A DNA stretch of 64,000 bases, taken from contig NZ_CABVIR010000001.1 in the NCBI RefSeq assembly GCF_902498065.1, positions 1 through 64,000 on the forward strand, in the 5' to 3' direction. The position numbers and the translations under genes were made by a program. Below, piece by piece: positions 41,676-50,627 of the stretch. Origin of the DNA: Pseudomonas fluorescens. GTDB taxonomy: Bacteria; Pseudomonadota; Gammaproteobacteria; Pseudomonadales; Pseudomonadaceae. Numbering within the stretch: the stretch's first letter is position 1; each line of letters starts with the position of its first letter. The notes below the pieces were generated by a model. That model searched no databases. It saw only the letters and a program-made list of their open reading frames with translations, and was not told the origin of the DNA.

Positions 41676-44600
41676 TTATTTCCTATAAGGATTTAATGTG
41701 GTGTGACTAGATGATCGACCATTTGCACCGATGGGGGTGACACCTAGTATATCCTCTCTTTTAATTCCGCCTTGAATTGCGCGCTCTCGCTCACTTCCAA
41801 ATTTGTATTTATTTCCAAGTTCAGATGCCAGATCTCGACCTGGGATCATTCGAATGGTGTACAAAAAGCCGCTGCTCATATTGAAATTTGTCGCAAAATC
41901 AATACCGACCTCTCTAATCGGTGAGGTACTTATAAAATTACTCGGAGGTTTATTACTGTCAAGTGAGTGAAGCAATAAATTGTTACTATCGCCTTTGGTT
42001 TTAAAGCCTTGTTCAAATATTTCACCCGGGGGGCGACTGTCACCACGGTATAAGTATTTTTCTTCAGGATATGACGGAAGTTTAGCTTCCCCCTCGTTAA
42101 CCTGCAGGTTCGTTGCCGGATTTGTGCTCGCAGATGAAGTCCGCTTACACCCGTCCCCTCCCGGACAATCACTCAACCCCAACGGATCAACCCACCCCGT
42201 CGGGTTCCGCGTGTACTGGTACTGGTTCAATCCTCCGCCCAATTTGCTCGGATCCGGCGTCAAATACCGTCCAAGCTCAGGCTGGTAATACCGATGCCGG
42301 TTGTAGTGCAAACCCGATTCCGAGTCGAAGTACTGGCCCTGAAACCGCAGCGGCTGGTCGAGGATCTGGTGGGTGTCGCGGTTGAGGCGGGTGAGGCGGC
42401 CGTAGGCGGTGTATTGGGCGGCCCAGACGATTTCGCCGCTGTAGTCGGTGAGTTCTTGTGGTGTGCCGAGGTGGTCGAGCTGGTAGTAGAACGGGCAGGC
42501 GTTACGCGGGCCTTTGCCGTCGAGCATGACCAGAGGGCGAAAGCTGCCCGGTTCGTAGATGTAGCTGCGGTAGTGTTCGCGACCGCCTTCGGCGACGAGG
42601 TTGTTGCCTTGCCAAAAAAACTCGGTGATGTGGCCATCGACGTTTTTGCTGATGCGGCGGCCGAAGGCATCGTAGCGGTAAGTCGCCTGGCTGCCGTTGG
42701 GCAGGGTGACGCTGATCAGTCGGTGCTGACAGTCGTAACGGTACTCGGTGACCAGTTTTTGTGCCGTGCCGCGGCGTTCGCGGATCAGGTTGCCAAAGGC
42801 GTCGTAATCGTAGTGACGGTCGCCTTGCATCAGCAGGCGATTGCCTTTGACCGTGGCCAGACCGGGGCGGTCCTGCATCAGCAGGTTGTCGGCCGGATCG
42901 TGGGCGAAGTTTTCCGGTTGGTGATCTCGGGAGTGGCGGACGCGGATCAGGCGATCGAGCGAATCGTAGTGATAGCTGCGCTGGCCGTGGCGGCTGTCGG
43001 CAATGCGGTCGAGGTTGCCGTTGGCGCTGTAGGCATAGTCGCGGCGATACAGCGGTTGCAGGTTTTGCCGGACAGCGTGGGTGTTCAGCCGGCCTTCATT
43101 GTCATACTGATAATCGCTGAGCAGCAGGCCTTGCTGACGTTGCTGTTCGCGGCCGGCGAAAAAGGTGTGAGCGGTGAGTCGGGCGCCATTGAGGTCAATG
43201 GCCGTCAGTGCACCGCCCTTGGCGTGATGGAAATCGAGTTTGCTGTTGTCGGGCAGGCGCAGGTGGTTGAGCTGGCCACAGGCATCGTAGCCATAGCGCA
43301 GGGTGCCCCAGCCTTGGTGTTCGGTGACTAGCCGACCCTGCTTGTCGTATTCGAACTCCAGGGGATGATCGTGACCGTCATCGACGCTGACCAGTCGGCC
43401 AAGGCTGTCGTAGCGATATTCGACATTGACGCCGTCGGGCAGCGTCTTGACCAACAACCGTCCCGTCGAATCCCGAAGATAAGCCGTGACCCACTGCGAG
43501 CCGTCGTCACCGAATTCAGTCTTTTCCAGCAGCTGTCCATTGAGGTCGTAGGCATACGCGGTGCGTCGGCCATCGAATCCGGTTTCCTGCCGGATCAATC
43601 CATTGAGCGTGTAGTCCAGCTGATGTTTTTCGCCGGACTCATTCTCGATTTCGGTCAGCAACAACCGTGCGTTGTCGTATCGATAAAGCCGTTGTGTGCC
43701 ATCGGGGTTGATCCGGCGGCTGACCAGATGCAAATCATCGGCGTATTCAAAACGCGTGATGCGCCCCAGCTCATCGCGTTCGGCGGTGATCTTGCCGTAG
43801 GCGTTGTAGGTGAAGGCACGACTGGCGCCTGTGGGAAGTGTCGTCTGAACCAGTCGTCCAACGGCATCCCATTTATAACGGGTGACGGCACCGTGTTCGT
43901 CCTGACAGGTCACCTGCCGTCCCAGCGCATCGTAGGAAAAACGCCGCTGATCACCACCCGGCAAGGTCTCTTCGATCAGTTGACCCAAGGCATTCCGGAC
44001 GAAGACCTGTCGACTGTTGTCCGGAAAGCGGATCGACAGCAGCTGACCTTTTTCGTCGTGGTGATAGTGGGTGACATTTCCCTCGGGGTCGGTCATCTCG
44101 ATGACATCACCCTGAGCATTGCGCAAATACTTCCACACGGCGTTGCCGTGGTACCGCGCATGCAGGAAACCATTGCGGTACTCGTAGGACGTTGGATCAC
44201 CTTCGGGGGGAATTTGGGCGATCAGTCGTCCGACGTCGTCATAGCGATAGTGGGTAATTGCCCCGAGCGGATTTCTTTCGGCAATCAGCCGCCCCTGGTC
44301 GTCATGGACATTGAGGTGTTCCGCCCCGTCGGGTTCGACCCTCCGCACCAGGCGCGCTCGATCGTCGTGCTGATAAAACGCTTCACTGCCATCAACGTTT
44401 TTCACCTGCACGCCGCCGTCGTCATCCCAGACATAGCGCGTGTCCATCTGCGAAAACGACGCCCAATGCCGGATGCATCTTGCAGACTTGCCGAACCGTT
44501 CCCACTCCCAGAAGAAACTCGCGCCACCGGCCAGTTGCCGCTGCAGGATGACGTGCTGGTCGTCATAGTCGTAGCGTTCGCTTTCGCCGGCGGCGTTGGT

Positions 44601-46541
44601 TGCTTCGATCAGGCGATGACAGGCGTCATAGCGGTAGGTAACCAGTGTTTGCTCGGTGCGCCAGGCCTCTTCCAGGGTGCCGGCGGGATGAAAGCGCTGA
44701 TACTCGACGGCGGCGAGGTGTCGGCGGTCGTAACGCAATCGCAGCGAGCGCCCGGCGCCGTTGTCGAGACGCATGATTCTGTCGGCGGCGTCCCTCTGCA
44801 CTGTCAGACGGTTGCCATAGGCATCACTGATCGCTGTCAGTCGGCCTGTACGAAAGTGGTAAAAACGCGTTGCTTCACCTGCCATCGCGAGGATCAGTTC
44901 TTCCGGCTCATCCCCCAGAAAAATCGCCGCCCGTGACAGGCTGTTGTGAATGGTCGGGCGTTCGACATTGGGTAAAGGGAAAGTCGTACGACGGTTTTCG
45001 TGGTCGATCCAACTAACCTGTTCGCTGTTGATTTCCAGTCGGTGTGCAAGGGCATGACTCCAGCCAAATCCGAGCCCGCAGTCGATTTCAACGGCACTGG
45101 TGCGGTACACGCGGGTGAACTCGAACGGCAACCGTCCATCCAGCGAACCATCGATCAGGGTCAGCAGTTCTTCGCCGGTAACCATCGATACCGGGCAGCC
45201 GTTGGTCGTGGTTTTATCCGCTGAATCGACACTGTCGCCGTTCGGGTTTTGCGCGGGAGCAGGGGCGTCATCACGATGTTCCTGGCGGCTCAGGCGCGTC
45301 TTGGCTTCGGACTTGTCACGGGCAATGGCGACCGGGTTGTTCACCCGCACGATCGGTGATTCACCCGTGGTGATGTGCAACGGAGTCGCCGGCGCAGGGT
45401 TGAGCGGCACGTTCCGCGCGTTGAGCATCAGCGGTTTGAGGGCGTCGGCGTGATGGGTCAGATCAGACCTGGTCGTGAGTTCGGCCAGGCGCAGACTCGC
45501 GGCAGTCAGCCATTGTCGGGCTCGCTCGGACTTGACCTTGCCCAGCACCTTGGCGCTGATGCCGAGTTTCAGACCTATGGGACTTGTGAGGCGCGCCAGC
45601 AGGAACGCGACGAGTATTTCTGTACGAACTTCCGCGACGACTTCGGCGATGTACTGCGGCGGCAACATTCGCAGCCAACTGGTGAACGCCGCGAGATGAA
45701 TGAACATCAACGGTTCATCACTCAACACCAGCATCACAGTGGCGATGGTCTCGGCCGAAGCGTTCAGCAATGCCTCGAGCTGAACCTCGGTCAGGTATTC
45801 AAGTAGCTTTTCGCTATTGGCCTGCAAGTCCGCGATCAGGGCGTAGATCTGCTTCACGTCATCCCACAAGCCGTGTAGCGACTTCTCGAATCCGCGCCAG
45901 TCGGCCCGTTGCAGCATGCCGTAGCGTTCGGTGAAACGAGCCTCGGAAAACCCCGCCCACAACGGTTGAAACTCGCTCGTCCACTCGTTGCGCAACCAGC
46001 TTTCAAGCTCATCGATCACGCTTTGATAGGAGGTATAAAGCGCTTGGACGTGAGCGGTGGAAACGTGGGGAAAGAAGGTGATGCGGTAACGATGACCGCG
46101 CCAGCACTCAGGGATTTCGAGAATGCCGCTGGGGCCGATGGTGTGATGGGTCGGTTCAGCAAAGATAATCTCGCCGTTGCTCTTTTCAGTGATCAGTTCG
46201 AGCATCACCGGCGTATCACCAATCGGCACGAACCGCGCCGCGTCGAACATATGTACGAGGGTCAACGGGCCGTTGGCCGGGCACGTGGCGAGTGTCGAAC
46301 TGACAGGCGCGGTGGAGTCCTTCGGTGCACTCAAGCGAACGTCGTTGCCGACCGTGAACACTTGCTCGACATCCAGCGCCCACCCCGTCCAGAAGTTTTC
46401 CGCCCAGGCTTCGTAGTCGTTGAGGCACAGGCGAAAATCGTCGAGCAGTGCTTCAACGTCCGGTTGCTCGGGGGGCATGGCTGCCACCACCAACAGGCCG
46501 ATGGCGTTGTTCAAGGCCAGGACCTTGTCAGGGTTGAACAT
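41676..46541 (-). CDS. Rhs polymorphic toxin with a cholera-toxin-A-like C-terminal domain
   Basis: The 1621-residue protein has an N-terminal region of about 440 residues without a recognisable PAAR motif, then the Rhs shell starting NGCPVSMVTGEELLTLIDGS with many YD repeats (YRYDSLGRL, YDAFGNLIRE types), ending in the Rhs core LNQYQYTRNPTGWVDPLGL at about residue 1456. The last 165 residues match the catalytic A chain of cholera/heat-labile toxin. LYRGDSRPPGEI carries the NAD-binding Arg at 1499, FISTSP gives the STS motif at 1538-1540, and SERERAIQGGI gives the ExE pair at 1584 and 1586. It is therefore predicted to ADP-ribosylate a target. The encoding DNA turns AT-rich near 42110. An immunity gene follows directly. 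Delivery, perhaps by type VI secretion, is inferred. Confidence 0.92.
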   Translation of the reverse strand: MFNPDKVLALNNAIGLLVVAAMPPEQPDVEALLDDFRLCLNDYEAWAENFWTGWALDVEQVFTVGNDVRLSAPKDSTAPVSSTLATCPANGPLTLVHMFDAARFVPIGDTPVMLELITEKSNGEIIFAEPTHHTIGPSGILEIPECWRGHRYRITFFPHVSTAHVQALYTSYQSVIDELESWLRNEWTSEFQPLWAGFSEARFTERYGMLQRADWRGFEKSLHGLWDDVKQIYALIADLQANSEKLLEYLTEVQLEALLNASAETIATVMLVLSDEPLMFIHLAAFTSWLRMLPPQYIAEVVAEVRTEILVAFLLARLTSPIGLKLGISAKVLGKVKSERARQWLTAASLRLAELTTRSDLTHHADALKPLMLNARNVPLNPAPATPLHITTGESPIVRVNNPVAIARDKSEAKTRLSRQEHRDDAPAPAQNPNGDSVDSADKTTTNGCPVSMVTGEELLTLIDGSLDGRLPFEFTRVYRTSAVEIDCGLGFGWSHALAHRLEINSEQVSWIDHENRRTTFPLPNVERPTIHNSLSRAAIFLGDEPEELILAMAGEATRFYHFRTGRLTAISDAYGNRLTVQRDAADRIMRLDNGAGRSLRLRYDRRHLAAVEYQRFHPAGTLEEAWRTEQTLVTYRYDACHRLIEATNAAGESERYDYDDQHVILQRQLAGGASFFWEWERFGKSARCIRHWASFSQMDTRYVWDDDGGVQVKNVDGSEAFYQHDDRARLVRRVEPDGAEHLNVHDDQGRLIAERNPLGAITHYRYDDVGRLIAQIPPEGDPTSYEYRNGFLHARYHGNAVWKYLRNAQGDVIEMTDPEGNVTHYHHDEKGQLLSIRFPDNSRQVFVRNALGQLIEETLPGGDQRRFSYDALGRQVTCQDEHGAVTRYKWDAVGRLVQTTLPTGASRAFTYNAYGKITAERDELGRITRFEYADDLHLVSRRINPDGTQRLYRYDNARLLLTEIENESGEKHQLDYTLNGLIRQETGFDGRRTAYAYDLNGQLLEKTEFGDDGSQWVTAYLRDSTGRLLVKTLPDGVNVEYRYDSLGRLVSVDDGHDHPLEFEYDKQGRLVTEHQGWGTLRYGYDACGQLNHLRLPDNSKLDFHHAKGGALTAIDLNGARLTAHTFFAGREQQRQQGLLLSDYQYDNEGRLNTHAVRQNLQPLYRRDYAYSANGNLDRIADSRHGQRSYHYDSLDRLIRVRHSRDHQPENFAHDPADNLLMQDRPGLATVKGNRLLMQGDRHYDYDAFGNLIRERRGTAQKLVTEYRYDCQHRLISVTLPNGSQATYRYDAFGRRISKNVDGHITEFFWQGNNLVAEGGREHYRSYIYEPGSFRPLVMLDGKGPRNACPFYYQLDHLGTPQELTDYSGEIVWAAQYTAYGRLTRLNRDTHQILDQPLRFQGQYFDSESGLHYNRHRYYQPELGRYLTPDPSKLGGGLNQYQYTRNPTGWVDPLGLSDCPGGDGCKRTSSASTNPATNLQVNEGEAKLPSYPEEKYLYRGDSRPPGEIFEQGFKTKGDSNNLLLHSLDSNKPPSNFISTSPIREVGIDFATNFNMSSGFLYTIRMIPGRDLASELGNKYKFGSERERAIQGGIKREDILGVTPIGANGRSSSHTTLNPYRK

Positions 46542-46802
46542 TCGCAGTCCCTCGCGCGGATCAATTTGGGTCGCGAGACTTTGCGGGGGATCAACGAGGA
46601 AAGAAGTCGGGAAAAGAGGTGTTTGGTGTAGGGCGAATCGCTAAATCATGTTCTGTGCTTCGGCGAAGGTTTCGCCGCCGTCGAGAGATTGCCCGTTGCT
46701 CTCTGCCGACCACGATGGCTATGCTGCTGAACCCTTTAATCAAATCCCGGAATCAGGTGTGCCTGAGCCGAACGGGATGTCATTAAAAACGGATCAGATG
46801 CG

Positions 46803-47498
46803 ATGAATGCACCGCTGAAAGAGTTCGGCCCGATCAAAGCCGTGATTTTCGACATGGATGGCTTGCTGCTGGACACCGAGGGCATTTACACCGAGGTCAC
46901 GTCCATCATTGCCGGGCGCTATGGCCGGACCTTCGACTGGAGCGTCAAACAGAACATCATCGGCCGTGGCGCGGGTGATCTGGCGCGTTATGTGGTCGAA
47001 GCGCTGGATCTGCCGATTACTGCCGAGGAATTCCTGGTGATCCGCGAGCCGCTGATGCGCGAGCGTTTTCCGACCGCGCTGGCGATGCCCGGTGCCGAGG
47101 AGCTGGTGCGGCACTTGAAGGCCAACAACATTCCGATCGCGGTGGGCACCAGTTCGTCGCGTCAGTCGTTCGGCCAGAAAACCACCTTGCACCGTGACTG
47201 GTTTGCGCTGTTCGACTTCGTCGTGACGGCCGATGACCCGGAAGTCGGTGCGGCCAAACCGGCGCCGGACATCTTCCTCACCGCGGCGCGACGCCTGGGC
47301 GTAGCGCCCGAGGATTGCCTGGTGTTCGAAGATTCGCCGTTTGGCGTGACCGCGGCGAAAGCGGCGGGGATGACGGCGATTGCGATCCCTGATGCGGCGA
47401 TGGCCGATGAAAAATACGCACACGCGGATGGCATTCTTCGTACGCTGAAAGCGTTCAAGCCGAGCGCTTGTGGTTTGCCGGCGCTTGAGTGGGCTTGA
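46803..47498 (+). CDS. HAD-superfamily hydrolase (subfamily IA phosphatase)
   Basis: The 231-residue protein has the HAD motif I FDMDGLLLDTEGIYTEV with both catalytic aspartates, motif II VGTSSSR, the motif III lysine in AAKPAPDIFLTAARRLGV and motif IV FEDSPFGVTAAKAAGM. The cap lies at residues 25-100. It is a cytoplasmic phosphatase related to the pseudouridine-5'-phosphatase/GS1-like and phosphoglucomutase-like groups, but the substrate cannot be named. It is divergent from rhs and convergent with the SDR gene, with a strong palindrome after its stop. Confidence 0.9.
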   Translation: MNAPLKEFGPIKAVIFDMDGLLLDTEGIYTEVTSIIAGRYGRTFDWSVKQNIIGRGAGDLARYVVEALDLPITAEEFLVIREPLMRERFPTALAMPGAEELVRHLKANNIPIAVGTSSSRQSFGQKTTLHRDWFALFDFVVTADDPEVGAAKPAPDIFLTAARRLGVAPEDCLVFEDSPFGVTAAKAAGMTAIAIPDAAMADEKYAHADGILRTLKAFKPSACGLPALEWA

Positions 47499-47506
47499 TG
47501 CTGGAA

Positions 47507-47535
47507 ATGTGGGAAGGGCCGGGCCCTTCCCACAT
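47507..47535. terminator. Bidirectional hairpin between HAD and SDR genes
   Basis: ATGTGGGAAGGG pairs perfectly with CCCTTCCCACAT around five bases, 8 nt after the HAD stop. ATGTTTT follows on the plus strand. It lies between convergent genes and likely ends both transcripts. Confidence 0.65.
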
Positions 47536-47560
47536 ATGTTTTGCGTATGACTGACTTGTC

Positions 47561-48307
47561 TCAGGCGCCGAAACCACCGTCGATGGTCAGGCTGGCACCG
47601 GTGATGTAACCGGCTTCCGGCCCGACAAGGTAGGCGACGAAACTGGCGATTTCTTCCGCTTTGCCATAACGACCCACGGCCATCAGCGGGATCAGGCTTT
47701 CGGCGAAGTCGCCGCTGGCCGGGTTCATGTCGGTGTCGACCGGGCCCGGTTGGACGTTGTTGATGGTGATGCCGCGTGGCCCGAGGTCGCGGGACAGGCC
47801 TTTGGTCAGACCGACCAGTGCTGCTTTGCTCATGGCGTACGGGCCACCGCCGGCGAAGGGCATGCGGTCGGCGTTGGTGCTGCCGATGTTGATGATGCGA
47901 CCGCCTTCGGTCATGTGTTTCGCGGCGGCCTGGGTGGCGATGAACACGCTGCGCACGTTGACCGCCAGCGTCTGGTCGAAGTCTTCAAGTTTGAAATCTT
48001 CCAGCGGGGCAACGGCCAGCACGCCAGCGTTGTTGACCAGGATGTCCAGGCGACCGAAGGCGTTGACGGTGGCGCTCACGGCGTTGCGAATCGCCTCGGC
48101 GTCGGCACTGTCAGCCTTGATGGCCAGCGCTTTGCCGCCGTTGGCAGTGAGGCTGTTTTGCAGCTCTTCGGCCTTGGCCGTGGAGCTTACGTAGGTGAAG
48201 GCAACCGTCGCGCCTTCAGCGGCCAGGCGTTTGACGATGGCGGCGCCGATGCCGCGAGACCCGCCTTGAATCAAAGCCACTTTGCCGCTGAGGTTCTGAG
48301 TAGTCAT
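47561..48307 (-). CDS. Short-chain dehydrogenase/reductase, 3-oxoacyl-ACP-reductase-like
   Basis: The 248-residue protein is a classical SDR. It shows the nucleotide motif GGSRGIGAAIVKRLAAEGA, NNAGVLAVAPLEDF, active-site Ser in IINIGSTNAD and the YxxxK motif in GPYAMSKAALVG, ending TIDGGFGA. The absence of an acidic residue directly after the second strand (FTYVSS) suggests NADPH preference. Its substrate is unknown. The start at 48307 (MTTQNLSGKVALIQ) is chosen; an earlier Met four codons upstream exists. It is divergent from a LysR regulator, with two operator-like repeats between them, so it is likely the regulated target. Confidence 0.92.
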   Translation of the reverse strand: MTTQNLSGKVALIQGGSRGIGAAIVKRLAAEGATVAFTYVSSTAKAEELQNSLTANGGKALAIKADSADAEAIRNAVSATVNAFGRLDILVNNAGVLAVAPLEDFKLEDFDQTLAVNVRSVFIATQAAAKHMTEGGRIINIGSTNADRMPFAGGGPYAMSKAALVGLTKGLSRDLGPRGITINNVQPGPVDTDMNPASGDFAESLIPLMAVGRYGKAEEIASFVAYLVGPEAGYITGASLTIDGGFGA

Positions 48308-48374
48308 GTTGATCTCCAAAGTCGCCGAGGCGAGATGCCTCGGTTGATGGAGCCTAGTATCGATTCAGGATTAC

Positions 48375-48412
48375 AGTCTGTGTAGACGGTAATTGCGATA
48401 GTCTGTGTAAAC
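48375..48412. promoter_or_regulatory. Tandem operator-like repeats between SDR and LysR genes
   Basis: AGTCTGTGTAGAC (48375-48387) and AGTCTGTGTAAAC (48400-48412) form a direct repeat with a 25-bp period. The first also contains the dyad GTCT-N4-AGAC. They lie 22 bp and more before the LysR start and about 70 bp before the SDR start, fitting a LysR-type regulator acting on the divergent gene. Confidence 0.5.
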
Positions 48413-48433
48413 CAGAAGTTTATAGTGGCGCTT

Positions 48434-49357
48434 ATGGAAACCTTCAGCAGTATCGAGTGCTTCGTGCGCAGCGCCGAAGTCGGCAGCTTTGCCGAAGCCG
48501 CGCGACGACTGAGCCTGACCCCGGCAGCGGTGGGCAAGAGTGTTGCAAAACTTGAGGCGCGGCTCGGTGTGCGGTTGTTTCAGCGCAGCACCCGGAGCCT
48601 GACGCTGACCGAGGCCGGTCATCTGTTTCTTGGCGAAGTCAGTTCCAGCCTGCACACGATTCAGAATGCCGTGGCCAATCTCGCGAGCGCCGAGGGACGT
48701 CCGGCGGGAACGCTGAAAGTCAGCATGGGTACGGTGTTCGGGCGGTTGTACGTGGTGCCGTTGCTGGGCGAGTTTCTAAGGCGGTTTCCGGCAATCAACC
48801 CGGACTGGCATTTTGATAACCGCCAGGTCGATCTGATTGCCCAAGGGTTCGATGCCGCGATTGGCGGTGGATTCGAGCTACCGCAGGGCGTGGTCGCGCG
48901 CAAGCTGACGCCGGCACATCGGGTGCTGGTGGCTTCAGCCGAATATCTGGCGGGGCGTGAGGCGGTCGTCGAGCCGGATGATCTCAAGCATCATGACGGG
49001 ATTCTGATCAGGTCGCCGCAGACGGGGCGTGTACGATCCTGGCAATTGACCAGCCGCACTCAGCAACACAGCCCTTTGACGCTCAAGGCGCGGATGACCA
49101 TGAGCGATTCCGAAGCAGCTTGTGCGACGGCGGTCCAGGGGTTGGGGATTGCGTTGGTGAGCATGCCGTTCGCTTCGGGTTATCTGGAGGCGGGGACGTT
49201 GCAGCGGGTGTTGCCGGACTGGTATGTGGACGATGGCAACATTTCTATCTATTACGCGGAGCACAAGTTGTTGCCGGGGAAGACCCGGGCGTTTGTGGAC
49301 TTCATTATCGAGCAGTTTGCGCAGCAGGGCTTGGGGGCGCGGTTTAGTGCGGTTTGA
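48434..49357 (+). CDS. LysR-family transcriptional regulator
   Basis: The 307-residue protein has the LysR winged helix-turn-helix (FVRSAEVGSFAEAARRLSLT followed by PAAVGKSVAKLEARLGVRLF, QRSTRSLTLTEAG) and a C-terminal substrate-binding domain (LKVSMGTVFGRLYVVPLLGE, IAQGFDAAIGGGF, AVQGLGIALVSMPFA). The start at 48434 (METFSSIECF) fits the family; a GTG three codons earlier is possible. It is divergent from the SDR gene and presumably controls it together with its own expression. The inducer is unknown. Confidence 0.92.
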   Translation: METFSSIECFVRSAEVGSFAEAARRLSLTPAAVGKSVAKLEARLGVRLFQRSTRSLTLTEAGHLFLGEVSSSLHTIQNAVANLASAEGRPAGTLKVSMGTVFGRLYVVPLLGEFLRRFPAINPDWHFDNRQVDLIAQGFDAAIGGGFELPQGVVARKLTPAHRVLVASAEYLAGREAVVEPDDLKHHDGILIRSPQTGRVRSWQLTSRTQQHSPLTLKARMTMSDSEAACATAVQGLGIALVSMPFASGYLEAGTLQRVLPDWYVDDGNISIYYAEHKLLPGKTRAFVDFIIEQFAQQGLGARFSAV

Positions 49358-49383
49358 GTCTGACTGGGGACCGAGTTGCCGCC

Positions 49384-49475
49384 ATCGCGGGCAAGCCCGG
49401 CTCCCACAGGTTTCGTGTCGTTCCATATGATGTGTACGACACCGGACCTGTGGCAGCGTGGCTGCCCGCAATGAA
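49384..49475. repeat. REP pair (REPIN), right arm diverged
   Basis: The left arm CATCGCGGGCAAGCCCGGCT and the right arm CCTGTGGCAGCGTGGCTGCC plus CGCAATG face each other. The right arm has several substitutions. Confidence 0.65.
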
Positions 49476-49487
49476 CGATAACGCGGT

Positions 49488-49622
49488 CTACCTGCCAAAC
49501 CGCCCCGGCCAGCCAACGATGTTCTGATGAACCGCCGTCAGCAACACCCGAAAGACAACCGAGGCGAGGTACGTCTGAATCCCGAACCAGGCGATGGCGA
49601 TAATGGCGCGGATCAATGCAGG
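49488..49622 (-). pseudogene. Remnant of an NCS1-family nucleobase permease
   Basis: On the minus strand 44 codons read PALIRAIIAIAWFGIQTYLA, then SVVFRVLLTAVHQNIVGWPG and a stop. The first segment matches the membrane-helix motif of NCS1 cytosine/purine/allantoin permeases (ALIRAxxAxxWFGIQT). No start, no upstream part and no downstream part of such a gene remain within the window, so this is an internal fragment of a lost gene. Confidence 0.55.
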
Positions 49623-49771
49623 TATTTATTTTTCAGCGGGAATATCGGGGGAGGGGCTACGGAGTGATTCAGAAAGGGCGGATGTAACCATTTGGGGCGC
49701 AGAAAAAAGTGCACACATAAATGGCACCTATGGTGACATTCGTGTGTACACATTTTGAGGTCAGTCATAGA
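49623..49771. other. Intergenic stretch with an imperfect inverted repeat
   Basis: GTGCACACATAAATGGCACC and TGACATTCGTGTGTACAC near 49711-49753 form an imperfect dyad. No gene is seen. Confidence 0.3.
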
Positions 49772-49772
49772 C

Positions 49773-49866
49773 CCTGTGGGAGCGGGCTTGCCCGCGATAG
49801 CGTCGGCACATTAAGCATCAATGTGACTGAAAGATCGCTATCGCGGGCAAGCCCGCTCCCACAGGG
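49773..49866. repeat. REP pair (REPIN) downstream of cysH
   Basis: CCCTGTGGGAGCGGGCTTGC and GCAAGCCCGCTCCCACAGGG are perfect inverted copies; the arms extend inward to CCGCGATAGCG and CGCTATCGCGG. The spacer again holds CATCAATGTGAC. Confidence 0.8.
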
Positions 49867-49886
49867 GGATTTTACAAGGCTCGAGA

Positions 49887-50627
49887 TCAGGCCTTGGATT
49901 TACTGATGATATTCCCCGCATGCAACCCGCATTCTTTCTGCGTCGCCTCTTCCCACCACCAGCGACCTTCACGCTCGTGCTGGTTCGGCAGTACCGGGCG
50001 GGTGCACGGCTCGCAGCCGATGCTGATGAAGCCGCGCTCATGCAGGCTGTTGTACGGCAACTCGAGCATGCGGATGTAGCCCCAGATCTCTTCGCTGGTC
50101 ATCTGCGCCAGCGGATTGAATTTGTACAGGGTGCGTTCCGGGGTGGAGAACGCGGTGTCGATTTCCAGCACGGCGACGGCGCTGCGAGTACCAGGGCTCT
50201 GGTCCCGACGCTGGCCCGTGGCCCAGGCAGTCACGCCCGAGAGCTTGCGACGCAGCGGCTCGATCTTGCGGATGCCACAGCACTCGCCATGCCCGTCCTT
50301 GTAGAAGCTGAACAGGCCTTTTTCCTTCACGAAGGGTTCAAGTTTCGTGTAGTCCGGCGACACCAGCTCGATGTCGATCTTGTAGTGCTCGCGCACCTGA
50401 TCGATGAAGCGGTAGGTCTCGGGGTGCAGACGGCCGGTATCGAGGCTGAACACTTTGACGTTCTTGTTCAGCTTCCAGGCCATGTCTACCAGCACCACGT
50501 CCTCGGCGCCGCTGAAAGATATCCACAGGTCATCGCCGAACTCGGCGAACGCGAGTTTCAGGATGTCCTGGGCGGACTTGTTGGCATAGGTCGTGGCGAG
50601 TTCCACGACATCAAACGATGGGCTCAT
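49887..50627 (-). CDS. cysH: CysH, APS-reductase type (iron-sulfur) phosphoadenylyl/adenylyl-sulfate reductase
   Basis: The 246-residue protein reduces activated sulfate to sulfite in cysteine synthesis. It has the PP-loop-like [33 protein letters not shown], the paired-cysteine motif [14 protein letters not shown], a later CxxC in [13 protein letters not shown], and the catalytic cysteine in KECGLH near the end. The CC and CxxC pairs are the four [4Fe-4S] ligands that mark assimilatory APS reductases, the type used by Pseudomonas, unlike E. coli PAPS reductase. It is divergent from thrH, with 170 nt between. Confidence 0.95.
   Translation of the reverse strand: MSPSFDVVELATTYANKSAQDILKLAFAEFGDDLWISFSGAEDVVLVDMAWKLNKNVKVFSLDTGRLHPETYRFIDQVREHYKIDIELVSPDYTKLEPFVKEKGLFSFYKDGHGECCGIRKIEPLRRKLSGVTAWATGQRRDQSPGTRSAVAVLEIDTAFSTPERTLYKFNPLAQMTSEEIWGYIRMLELPYNSLHERGFISIGCEPCTRPVLPNQHEREGRWWWEEATQKECGLHAGNIISKSKA

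Noticed and set aside
42294..44936. Long plus-strand frames opposite rhs (345 and 523 codons)
   Set aside because: Valine/alanine-rich shadow of the YD repeats, no ribosome binding site or domain; the Rhs reading on the minus strand is unambiguous.
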